NCBI GenBank assembly: GCA_900708905.1
Contig: CAADRB010000003.1
Coordinates: 3,878,211-3,942,210, forward strand
Direction of reading: 5' to 3'
Source: Hymenolepis diminuta
Lineage: Eukaryota; Platyhelminthes; Cestoda; Cyclophyllidea; Hymenolepididae
DNA: 64,000 nt
Both the position numbers and the translations under genes were made by a program. Positions 1-11,373 of this stretch are shown here, piece after piece; the stretch's first letter is position 1, and each line of letters opens with the position of its first letter. The notes under the pieces were generated by a model. It was not told the DNA's origin, searched no databases, and was given only the letters and a program-made list of their open reading frames with translations.

Positions 1-165
1 AATGATTTGCGAAATTTTCATAAAAAATATCCTGAAAGATTTGAATGCTGCAACCAAACAATCTAATCAAACTAATATTATCAAAAATGTTAATATTATA
101 TTGGCTTAGCAATTGAATCCAGGTTTCAAGAATGCATAGCGTTTAAGGAATGAACAGTTACTTAC

Positions 166-1239
166 TGCGGAGAACAAGTCCATAATGTCCACAGACGGCA
201 TTAAGCCCAGTCGTCTTTTCCATTCCAGAAATTGATCTTCTACGTCTTCGGGAATTCCATCACGACCCGATGAATTTCGGGTAACCTTCAAATTTCTGAA
301 GGCATAGACAAGGCGAATATTAGATTTGAAAGTATAAACTTTTTAATGGAAAATCATTTTATATAGCAACTTTTTCCGACTGTGATAAATCCTTTGAGTT
401 TATTGAAATTGTATTTCTCACTAAAAAAGTAAATGAGATGCTGAAACATTCTCGCAGTTTCAAAGTGAAAATAGGCTACCCCAATAGAAATGTCTACAAC
501 AATTCTATTCAATGACAGATGAACCATAAAGTTCATTCGCATTTTGGAGAGTGTTTTAACATTGACGGTGATTTTAAAATTATTTAAGTCATTTTATGAA
601 AAATACCTGAAATCGGCTTCCAGTTCAGTAACTCTTCTTCTTGCCGCTCTATTCTCTTCTCTAAGTGCCTCAATTGTTGCTGCAGATTCGACGCCACTTC
701 TTCCGCCATTCTGCTTTAGGTCCAAAGTTTCTTTTCTAGAAGCTTCGAGAGCCTTCTGCAGATTTTCGATCACAGATTGACCTTGTTGTAGATCGCTTTG
801 AAGGCACTCTACCTCATATTGTGCATCTGAATACTTAAAAATGTTTAAATAAAGATTTTAATTTAACTATACATTAGAAATAGGAAAAATATATTTTTTA
901 ATATATAAACATGACATCGTCAATAGATTTATGAAAAATAAAAGAACATATTTTCATCTAAATAACAAATGGGTCTGTTTAATCTAGTGACTTTTATCGA
1001 ATGGTTAATGAGTAAACAAAAGGGAGCATAAAACCCGCGGTTATCATTGAATTCCTTCATATACATCCATTTTGATTCTATACAAATACAAAGTTGTTCA
1101 AATTTGGAGCTTTAGAATTAAACAAAAAGATACACGTTTTCATAAATTTGATTCACCACCAGATACTCACTTTCTCTTCTAAAATAACATTTTTACACTG
1201 TAAATCTGCCAATTGCTTGAGAACTTCGTTCCTATCCAT
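166..1239 (-). CDS. 5' part of an unidentified coiled-coil protein gene (runs off left edge)
   Basis: Three joined exons on the minus strand: 1239-1171 (23 codons), 833-607 and 295-166. They give 142 residues in one uninterrupted frame, with donors GTGAGT, GTATTT and GTAAGT and acceptors TTTTTAAG and TGCCTTCAG. The Arg codon split AG|A across exons 2 and 3 supports the model. Residues 1 to about 100 are highly charged with a heptad-like pattern, starting MDRNEVLKQLADLQ, and should form a coiled coil. This passes into a more ordered stretch containing DVEDQFLEWKRRLGL. The downstream part lies outside the window. I do not recognise the family. The X-box upstream of the ATG points to a cilium or centrosome role, but that is inference from a motif. 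A 3' splice-like AG lies four bases before the ATG. Confidence 0.72.
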
Positions 1240-1242
1240 TTT

Positions 1243-1260
1243 CTGTTGCAGTTAAAGAAA
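1243..1260 (-). promoter_or_regulatory. Splice-acceptor-like motif just before the ATG (possible trans-splice site)
   Basis: On the minus strand a TTTAACTGCAACAG acceptor-like run ends at AG (1244-1243), three bases before ATG (1239). Flatworm mRNAs often receive a spliced leader at such sites. A conventional 5'UTR intron would look the same. Confidence 0.35.
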
Positions 1261-1301
1261 TTTTGTGCCCCATTTTGAAGGGGAAACTGCTCTTACTAAC
1301 A

Positions 1302-1315
1302 GTTACCATGACGAC
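1302..1315 (-). promoter_or_regulatory. Perfect RFX X-box (RTHNYYWTRRNRAC)
   Basis: GTTACCATGACGAC matches the RFX/DAF-19 X-box consensus at every position, on both strands. It lies 63 bp upstream of the coiled-coil gene's ATG, within the distance typical for ciliary genes of other animals. The site is read directly; RFX binding is inference. Confidence 0.55.
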
Positions 1316-4300
1316 AACAGGCCGGTTAAATTTATCATTGTTTGTGCGCTTCGCCACCTGTCCAATCGCATGCTTTATATAATCTTATCAATAAAATATA
1401 ATTCTAAATGTACTAGATCTTCAAAAACTCCCCAACTGTGAAACAGAATTTCAATAAAATCCCTAAATTTCTCACTTTATTTCAAAGTACTCGCATTTAT
1501 TCCAGGGGACGTAAAAGTAAGTTACATCTATGTTATTGAAAAATCCAATACTGCCCAATTAGCCCTTCTTCTTTCAGGAATTTTCTTTTAGAGTTCTCCA
1601 TCGGCCAAGAGAAGATTTATTAACTTCTTGATCTATATTTAAAAACTCAGTTATAATTTTGTAACTTGTGAGCTTACGTGGAACCTGAGCACTACATGTC
1701 CACTCCAATGTAGCCATTTCCAAATTACATTCTTCAGCAAGAAATTTTGCGTTTGTGAATTATTCAGAAAAATTTCGTGGATGAAAAATAAAATGTCGGA
1801 GAAAATAATTATATATTCACGTTACTAAAAACAAATAAGTAGCCATTTAATAAAAGCCAAAATTTGACAAAAATGGGAAGCGGAGGACGTATAAATTAAT
1901 ATTCAAGCTTCTGTTTACACCTCATCTTTTTTGATTTGGTATTAAACTAAACTACAAACGTATTGCTTTTTTAACAAAAACTATGTTGTGTCTGCAAACA
2001 AAGATGAATCCTGCTGATTTGAAATTGCAGAATGAAAATAAGCACCCTTACCTCTCCAAATGCTTGTCTTCAACCAGTTGAAAATAGGTTATTGTCATAT
2101 TATTTTCTCCGCAACACCCTTGGTGGCTATACTTTACCGATCGAAAGTATGGCAAATGGCAAATCACTAAGTTTGCGGCTTAGGCTTTCTGTTTTAGGAG
2201 GGTTTTAAATATAACAGCAGGTGCTGGAATTCAACATGGAGGGCAAGGTGGCTTAGATCTCTCTCTCTCTCTCTTTTAAGAAAGGGATCTAGCAACAAAA
2301 TAAGAGAAAAAAGTCAAAGAGAACTCCCAAAGAAGTTATGTGAAATGAATACCCTCACTTATCTGGTTATTTGAACCTCGTTCTTTCATGCTCATTCCTG
2401 GAAATTATGCATTTCTACTACCTCATAATCGGCTAGACAGATAGTCGGTCAGTCCTGCATATCAAAATCGATAAAAGGCGTTATAATTTCTAAGTTAACG
2501 ATCCTCTCCCTTCTTTCTACTTGGCCTGTACCAATCCAGCACATAGAGGCACATAAGTAAGTGACTGTGGTACCCCAGACTTTATCAATGTAAATAAACG
2601 CTATATTATTTTTCAAAATGATTGAAAATAAAAACTATATATTTCAAATAATCTGTAATTTTATAGACTTATCATCCGTAGATAGTCACAATTGTATTTT
2701 TTTCCCAACAAAAGTGTGATACCTTTCTAGCTCAGCAATGTTTTGCATTTTATCAAGATGTACTTTAAGAAAACCTCGAGAAAGTCGCAATTTTGCACTT
2801 TTCACTTGCATACCATGCAATTACGTACAATCGCACTTAATTTGCGATACATGATGCAGAAATTCGTAAATATTTTAAGATAATGAGGGAATTAATTGAT
2901 ACATTTAGAACTCCTCGCAGCTACAATCTTCATACTAAAATTTTGAGCTCATTTTGAATATGCACAAAGATTGCCTTCATGAAATTTCTGGTAATTGCTA
3001 ATAAGTGGCAACTTCATCCACCCTGACTGACTGAAGGTAAACATTTCCTCTCTTATAAGGAGGTCCAAATAGGCGGCCACAAATCTTCGCGTATGTACCA
3101 AAAACATTGTTGCTCTGTTTGGGAATTGGGTCAACCTGCCCATATACGGGAGATTAAATCATAATATCCACATTTTTTTAAAAAAAATTATAAAATAAAA
3201 CTTTCAATACAGAGAAAATCATTTATTAGTTGATATCAAATTGTATATTGTTCAGGAAAGAACAAATGGCAACTAATTAGTTCGGTACTAATAAAAGGAT
3301 TTGAATGATTCAACCTTCTAATGGAGGTAAAGTTTCAAAATTGACACAAATTTGCCCTCATCTCTATAGTTACAGCGTCTCCATAGTGTGGGATCTCGTA
3401 CCAATTACAACATAGGCCCAATTCACTGTAAAGGATGAATTTAAAAATATGCAAACATTATTAAGCAGGCGAGAATTGTAAGTTGATGATGGTCAAAGTA
3501 GCAGAAGCCTCCCGAATAGCCAAACACTTCCTACTATCTCCTGCTTCGCTCTATCAATTTTAAAGTGACACTTTTATCGACCTTAATTCCCTTTTATAAT
3601 GAACTAACTCCTCAGCATACTTGTCTTGGATACAGACGCATAGAGTAGCACTTCCTACTTTCAATTTGCAGATATTTTGGTGAAGGTAGTTAAGCGGTTC
3701 CAAGATAATCCAGAGGAGCGTCTAGCAGCTTAATGTTGTAAATATCGCAATTATCCGTCGGAATCGCCAATCATATGCCGCTACATGCTCATAAAACGAT
3801 CTAACTAGGTTGAAGATATTGTATTTTCGTTTATTAAATTATCTTAACATGCAGGAGGATTGAAAAGCATCAAGTGTTCAAGAACAGGTCAGGTTACTGA
3901 CCCGCAAAAGAGTTTAGCAACTAATTGTCTGAGTGCTAAGATTATACAAGAATGTGCTCAGACTGCCGCGGAGATTGCCAGGAAGTGTATGAAATGGTAT
4001 CATAAGGCCTCGCAGGGCTCTCTTTTCAATATGTAAGTTATACAACCTCTCTCCACGACTCGTATTCTTTATGCGGTCACAAATAAATGAACTGATTACT
4101 TAAGCAGAGGCTAGCATATCATTTAGATTTCAGTAATATGTTCCATTTTTATAAAACCCCCAATTACTCATCGAAATGTTGAGTATTTAAATGAGGTGTT
4201 ATTTCTAAGTCACTCAGTAACTTCCGAATTTGTTGATAGTTCTTGTGACAATTTACAAATATGTAGTTTTCCCATCAAAATGCGGCACTTTACTGAAAGA

Positions 4301-5453
4301 ATGTGAAGATTTTCTCTCCTCAAAAATTCTTACGCCAAGGAAAGTTTTGTCGTTCTCCATAATCCGGTCAGAAAAACCTGCATTTCCATTGAAATAAACA
4401 ATTAAATTAAAAGCACAATCTTAAAGAATTTATGAATTTCGTTTTTCTTCCCGTTTTGGTTGCTTCTTGATCAGTTCGTAGGATAGCAGATAAATTAAAT
4501 TAAACCGAGTTCCGAGTAGACTGAATTCTCGAATCCTTTGATCAAGTACAGAATAACGCTGCTCCGCAACGTCATGAAGCCAATGAAAGAGCGGTCGGTA
4601 ATTTTTAATGACTCCAATAATACAAAAGAGTTATTAATTAGGATGTGTTAGGGTAGGAGGTTTATCAATTGCTTAAAAGAATATCATTTTATAAAACTTA
4701 AGGGAGGAAGGAAGGAGAAAGTGTCAAATGAAATAAAAGCTTGCTTCGATTATGGTCACTTTTTAGCGTAAATATTTTGAAAATTCTAACTCGAGGTCAT
4801 TGGATATGGAACAAGTCACACACCTTAAATATTTATGGAAACAGCTTAAGATTTCCTTAATGGACAGTTGGGATCATGGAACTGTTAATCGGATACTTAG
4901 GACATAAATTCCTACTTGGTGTGTGTTATAACGTAACCAATTAGGAGTTCCGGTAGTAATCTCGCAGAGCCAACGATCTAGAAAACTCGCTAATATGCCA
5001 ACTTAACACGGAAACTAATGACCCACGGCAGATCTGAAATCACGTTATAGTCAACACGAGTGTATTCACGAAACTCCGCTCTCAATCGGTATCGGTTTAA
5101 ACAAATAAGAATAGCTATCAAGCGTCTTTTATCGGTGGGGAAGTGAAGAAAGAAACTACATTTTTATTCATAGAAGAAATATTGGGAGCGCGGGGAAAGT
5201 AGTTATCATTTCAGAAGAATAAAAGTGACGTTGCTACAGAGTGACGTAGAGCTGTCAATCAGCATTCACTAATACGGGATTCAGAGCTTCAATAACGGCC
5301 GATTTTCATGCTGATTTGGCGCCTAGAAATCGGATAGGTGGACCGAATAGAGCTCTCTAAATACACACATTAACTATTAGAAGTGCTATCAATGCTTAAC
5401 ATAAGTAGAGTGAGGGTATAATGCTCACCCCTCTCGTTGAGCAGAATTAATTT
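1316..5453. other. Intergenic stretch with no recognisable gene
   Basis: AT-rich sequence with only short open frames that have no recognisable domain or splice context. It holds a (CT)n run at about 2257-2274. I see no RNA gene and no clear transposon. Confidence 0.6.
2257..2274. repeat. (CT)n microsatellite
   Basis: About nine CT repeats, flanked by ordinary intergenic DNA. Confidence 0.85.
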
Positions 5454-5492
5454 GTCCGGCTGGCCATCCGCATCACTGGATGTGCGCCGGAC
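5454..5492. other. GC-rich hairpin
   Basis: Arms GTCCGGC (5454-5460) and GCCGGAC (5486-5492) pair perfectly. After a small internal loop an inner stem forms from CATCC (5465-5469) and GGATG (5478-5482), closing an 8-nt loop. It stands out because the surroundings are AT-rich. It could be part of a structured RNA or of a transposon end; no known RNA family was recognised. Confidence 0.5.
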
Positions 5493-8400
5493 CTGACTAC
5501 TGCACCATCGACACAAAAGCATTTATGTTTTTCCAAACTTCTTCCGGAAATAAAAGGCAACTTTTCAGCTCTCCCTAAACCGTCCATTTTATACAAGTAA
5601 GATAACACAGTTAGCCTGAACAGTCGAGCTTGAAGTCAATGGATTGTTATTCACGTGTTATTCCACGTTTTCAGCGTCCAAAGCTGACTGGAAGTTGGAT
5701 ACGAGTAGGTAGCGAATGCCTCTGTAATTTCAGATACTCAAAAAGGTTGCCGGTCTGTCATTTGTGTGTCAGTCATTCCACAGTCTTGACGCAAAACGAT
5801 GCACTAGTGAATAAACAAACCATTAAAAATTTTATTTAGCCGACTGACATAAACAAATAAGAAACCTTCCTGTTCACATGTTCAAATGTCTTTTCACGGG
5901 TTCTATTTCGGCAGTATTGTGCGTGCATATGTCTACCCCAAGTCCTCGAAGCTTTCGTGAAAAATGTGCTCACACAAAATTATTTCACCATTGATACTAC
6001 CGCGAAATCTTGATAATGGTATCGAGTCTTCTCAGTCGATTTGCGGTCAGAACGATTAAGATTTTCTGAAATCGGTATTTTTAATCGAATTTCTTACGGA
6101 GCCTCTTCATATTCCGGGACCTTCTTTTATTGTATGTTTATGACTAGTATGCGTCCATGAGGGGGTTAGATTTCAGTGTGGTTTGATATATTGTACACTC
6201 AGTTACTTATTATGCCCATGATACATCGAAAAACTTTTACAAGTCATAATTGTGGAAAGATATTTGCACTTAAGGAATAAAGAAATGAATTTGATCAAGT
6301 GAAAACAAAGAGACATCTGAAAACCGGGCAGATGAATTCGTTGGGTTCCTCTGATTAATGTAGGAAATTGCTTTCTATTCACATGCGACTGACATTTCAT
6401 GTGCCTAACACAAATTGCTTCCGGTTCACCCATTTGACCGAATTCAGGCATCTCAATCTTTGGCAATAGATAACTAACATATTAACAATACGGTGGTTAC
6501 TGCTAATGGCATTGAATTGTGAAGACGATGATGTCATGCTGACACCGCCAACTTCAGTCAGTTTCATTAAAACAATACGAGGAGAAAGCCTCAGCTGAAA
6601 TGATCTATCGTATAGGAGACGACGACACAACTTTCATGGCAAATAGTTGACCTCCATGAATGACCGATGAAATTATATTTTGTATTATCACATCTTTTCA
6701 GTAACTTCGTGGAATTAAGTCCTAGAAGATGCTTTGCCTTGCAGAATTATTTGAACTTTTACTCCTACGGTGCCGCAAATTGAAACACCCTCCTTGAAGT
6801 ACACTTGAACCTTTTTGAAAATAGCAAAATATATTCATTTGTTTTATTAATAAAGAGATACCATTCAAATTATAAGAGTTGAAAACTTGAAACCTTATCG
6901 TAGTCATCATAGGATCATAAATTCTTTAAAATCAGTTGATGCAGTCGACGATATACCTGGGGAATGCTGACCTCAATACCCGTAAAGGTGAAAATATAAT
7001 TATGAAGAATTAGTAAATATTTTTCCTTGACGAAATTAATATTTTAGGTTTTTTCCATTATTACTAAAAATAACGCTTAGCTCTTAAATTGTTTAAATAA
7101 ACTACTATGAATGGCGCTGTGCCGTAAATAGTTCAAAATGGAAAGTACTGAGATGGAATGAATAGTTGAATTGGCCAATAGAATAGAGCCTATATGAGTA
7201 GGAATGAAGCGGATATCGATTAGTGGTCACATTCGGGAATCAAGACGAATGCGTGGAGTGGATTCACTGTCATCATTACAAATTACTCGGAACTAGAGAG
7301 TCCTATAGCTCTTCATTCCTATCCATACCGATGTAAGTCTACAAAGATGGTTTGAACACAGTTGCATGCAAAGTATTTGCCGAATAGCACAAGGTGTATT
7401 CTGTGGAACTTCACATCTACAAATGACATGAGCATGTATAATCTCTACCCCTTTGGAGGCCTTTGGAAAGAAGAAGTTATCAAATATCTTTACAACTTCA
7501 CAACTGTTTCATTTTTAGATATTCTGGTAATTTTTCAAATAAGATGAACATATATATATATATATATATGTATTATAGGAGAAAATTGCTGAAAATAGCC
7601 GGTTGCTTGGAAGAATTTAAAGTTTATGATTAAAATCAACGTTAAAATCGATAAAAATACAGTAACGCCGCAGGTCAGACCAGGGCTGGATCCACCTGTA
7701 ACTCATAGTTCAGCCGTCGATCATTAAAAATGAGATCTTTCCATATAAATTAATTGTTCTGGAGTTACAAGATTTTGGTCCTCCTTCTTATTACCGGAAA
7801 TGAACCAATTGTAGACGTTGAGATATTTCATGGGAAATTTCACTAAATATTTTAAATGGAATAAAGTATTTTTCCTAAATAAAAAAATTGCCCAATAGCG
7901 TAGCGATCTACTTGCCTCTCAGAAGTTAAAATGTTAAAATGTTGTACTTTTAAACTCATTTCCACTTGAGTTTAGATTCAATCTTAGTTATTTATTTCTT
8001 ATGAGTGAATAAGGAAACACTTTCAAATCATTTGTTCTTAAATATTCAGAAGAAGTGCAAAATTTGCGGCCGTTTAACGTACTTCATGAACCAGAATGTG
8101 CACCTGTTCGTACTGGCCACATGCCGAAAATGCCTTCACGAGATTTTCTAAAGCGGACATTCGTTTAATTCCGCAATTTATCTGAACGGGTGTTAATGTA
8201 AATGCTCTTCGTTCTCACAATTAGAGTAATATTGAGGTAAACAGAGACTCCTTGATTTATTGTTTAATCTTACAAAATGATTGTCAAAATTTCAGTCGCG
8301 AAGCTTTAAAACGACGCGGTCATTCTGTGGGAGTGCATCGTGACTCTATTTTTTCAAGTTTCTATCATCTGATAGGCAAAAAGTCTGTGGATTCTTTTTT

Positions 8401-10063
8401 CTCGAACACCAATTTGGCAACGACTTCAGAAAGAAGAGGCATATAGATACGTTAACTGAGCAGAAAATGTGATACCGAAATTTAATATTCTCTCTACATT
8501 CTTCAGCATATCATCTCAAATTTCTCTTCCGTCCTCTCGCATGTGACTTTGTGGAATTAATATTGTGACCGGGTGTTTGCGGAAATGGAACGCAGACAAT
8601 GCCTTCCACACCCAGTTCTAAAGGCTACCTACATATAGAATATCAGTTTGCACCTGTACTGTCGGTTATGACTCAGTTCGTCTACTTGCGTTACACCACT
8701 TTCTCTATCATTTTTCATTTATTGTTATCCGGCATTTTTGCCACTACTGAACGGCACACCTTTGGTCTCCACCATGGACATTCTTTGACGAAGAGCTTGA
8801 CGGGCTCTTTGTAAGAAGGATTTTGAGAGAAAACTGGACCCTTGGCACTCATTCATTCCATTCAGAAAGCTCATTCGGGGAAGCTTTTTCAACACTCATC
8901 ATAGAGCTTTCCTAGCGAGAAATGCGAAGTTTGCCAAGCCCTTTTATTAGTCAGGCCCAATCAGTGTAACGAAGCCATTCAGCTCACTGAGTTTGCATCG
9001 ACTAACACCGAACTTGTGATCCTTGAAGTTAGGGATGAGCAGGTTAAACGCTGTCTCATAGGCATACTTTAAGCAGTCCTAATAGGCTCGAAAATGTACA
9101 TCTAATTAACCCCGAAGAGCAGGTAAAAGTACAAATCCATATTCTTGTTAATGTCACTGGTGTTATAACCGATTTAAAGCAAAGCAATTGAGACAGTACC
9201 TAACTACGGCAGTATAAATATCCAATTTAAGGTGGCTTATTTACCATTTCCCCGATTATTAGCATGAAATATGGAATACTTCAAGTGATACGTTTGATAT
9301 GTCTGACATTCAGGGAATTTTACTAGTCTGTTGACCTTTAGCTGTCTCTAGCGGACAAATTTCACTCCGAAATCGAATCACATTTTCGCACAAATGGATA
9401 GTCTGCCAAGGGGATGGGATAAATTTCGTCCAGAATTGCCCTAAATGTCCAGGCGAGTGCCTGAAAATGATTGCCTGTCATGGTTGTATGCAAATACAGT
9501 GATATTTCAGCCTCTCATTTGGTTTGTCCCGTTGATGGCGGTCACTGTGATAAAGCAGAATGTAAGGCTAGTAGAACGGACAAAACCGTTTTCGAAAAAA
9601 AGTAAATTCCCACTTTATTTGATTAGATATTTCAATTTACTTGATTTTAAAAAATCTTCGTTTTATTTTTATTTAAGATTACTTCTCACAATATTCGAAA
9701 TCCACAAATGTATACAAACGTTGCGGTAGATTCCTTCAGTTGTGATTGTTCCCCTAAAGTACTTTGAATTATTGCCGTACTTGCGTCAATTATTTTCACA
9801 TTTGCCGAACACATTCAAATAACTTTCAAGAATGCAATACATCAGCCATCGAAAAGAAAGCTGATTCGTGTTGCTATTTGCAAGAATTGAAAGAAATTTG
9901 ATTTACGTTTTGCAGGACTACAAAGTCTTAGTGTGGTGGCTACCATTCAAAATTAGTCATAAAGGCTGCTGGTATTTCTGTCAAAAGTGCAACCTAATAG
10001 GCTATAAATGGTGATGCCAGTCCTTAATGGTCTTAACACAAACAATAATAATGAGGGCGAATA
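5493..10063. other. Intergenic stretch with no recognisable gene
   Basis: No coding exon, RNA gene or clear mobile element seen. Short open frames here (for example near 5630, 8252, 8599 and 9445) lack splice context and any familiar motif. A (TA)n run is at 7550-7569. Confidence 0.55.
7550..7569. repeat. (TA)n microsatellite
   Basis: About ten uninterrupted TA dinucleotides. Confidence 0.9.
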
Positions 10064-10083
10064 TGAACACGAAGCGCGTGCTG

Positions 10084-10120
10084 ATTGGTTCAAGCCTTGA
10101 AGAAGCGGCATTCTCATTGG
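10084..10120. promoter_or_regulatory. Paired inverted CCAAT boxes upstream of the small secreted-protein gene
   Basis: ATTGG occurs at 10084-10088 and 10116-10120, 32 bp apart and each followed by TT, inside a relatively GC-rich patch (about 10060-10215). This is about 370-400 bp before the secreted-protein ATG. NF-Y sites in animals often come in pairs at roughly this spacing. A distal promoter followed by a 5'UTR intron ending at 10480 would fit, but no transcript evidence is available. Confidence 0.35.
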
Positions 10121-10470
10121 TTAGTGAGAATGTGTGTCCACAGCGAGCAGCGACTACGGTATCCGAAGGCACAGTCGAACTTTTAAGGCATTTGGTCTGC
10201 GTTCATCCCTTCGTACGTCGCCACTTCTCATTAAGCCTATTTCTTCTATTTTTTAGTCGTTCTTTATTTAATTAATTTTTTGTTCTTTTGTATACAATTC
10301 CGTAAATAATGTTTTGATTCTAATTTTGAATAAAATATAATAATAGGTGTTAAGTTATCCCCTTTTGAAGTATATTTTTTATGCATATCCTAATAGCTTT
10401 AATTTACCGCTTGAACACCTAGCTCGAGTATAACAAAATCAAGGTAACTATTTGCCGAATTTGCCTTTTG

Positions 10471-10480
10471 TGTTGTATAG
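10471..10480 (+). promoter_or_regulatory. Splice-acceptor-like site before the secreted-protein ATG
   Basis: TGTTGTATAG ends six bases before ATG 10486. It could accept a spliced leader or end a 5'UTR intron. Confidence 0.4.
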
Positions 10481-10485
10481 GAAAA

Positions 10486-11373
10486 ATGCGTACCTGGATA
10501 CTATCTCTTCTCCTCATCGTGGCTTTAATTGCCACTTTCAGTCTTACAGAAGCCAAACCCGAGACAGAATTGATGCAAGCGTAAGTGAATATATTGCAAA
10601 TGATTAGTCCGCAAGGTTTGCTGTCATTGAATAGTAAATTCCCTCGTGAAGTAATGCAAATTGCCCACTACTGCAGGATTTCATCTCCCAATTTAATTGG
10701 TTAAGAGGTTACCTTAAATTTGGCTAGAGTGACTCACCCTGTGCTTAAATACGCAATTTAAGTTTAGGTACAAACCTCCTCCTCTCTAGATGTGCCTTAT
10801 CCGTTGATTTAAATGGTGAAAAATTAATTTCTGCCTTTTACTTTCAGACCCTCAAGTCTCCAAACTGGGAAGTGAGTTTGTAGTTTTTTTTAAGAAAGTG
10901 GAAATGTTGACTATTTCTGAAAGAAAATAACCAATCATTTTCCACTCTAGGGAGAAGATTGGAGATAAAAAGGGCAAAAAGCATTCACGTAGAAAGGGTG
11001 GCAAACACCAAAAGGATAGTGGTAATTTAAACAAAACAATTTCCTTTTAAAATTATTCCCATTCAAATTTGTCATGGATATTTCTTATTTCAGAACGCAA
11101 AAAGGAGAAAAGAAGGAGTCGTCATAAGGTATTTTAGAGGTCTTTTTATAAAATGAGTTCGAAATATATTCCCGCTCAGTAATTTTTGTTTTAATTTTGC
11201 AGAAGTGTAGCTCAGATAGTGATTGCAAACATGGTAAGTATTCGAAATGAACTTCTATTTTTCATAAAGTGAATTAAAAGTTCATTGGAATGCAATCAAG
11301 TGCTTTTTGTGGGTTTTTAGGCAGAAAATGCCTACCCGGAAAGAAGGGAAAGATCTGCAAAAAGGAATTTTAA
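10486..11373 (+). CDS. Small secreted basic four-cysteine protein, MEG-like micro-exon gene
   Basis: Six exons: 10486-10580, 10848-10871, 10952-11022, 11094-11128, 11203-11233 and 11321-11373. They join to 102 codons plus stop with matching phases and GT-AG borders. Residues 1-23 are a classic signal peptide (MRTWILSLLLIVALIATFSL, then TEA before KPE). Residues 40-76 are dominated by Lys, Arg and His. The C-terminus (77-98) has four cysteines spaced C-x5-C-x5-C-x8-C, with Asp, Gly and Lys between them, a spacing reminiscent of small disulfide domains such as EB or Dickkopf-type, though too short to assign. Exons 2, 4 and 5 are only 24, 35 and 31 nt. Exon 2 (24 nt), or exons 4 and 5 together (66 nt), could be skipped without a frameshift. 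Secretion plus micro-exons resembles schistosome micro-exon genes. The molecular function is unknown; it may be a secretory-gland or host-interface protein. Confidence 0.75.
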
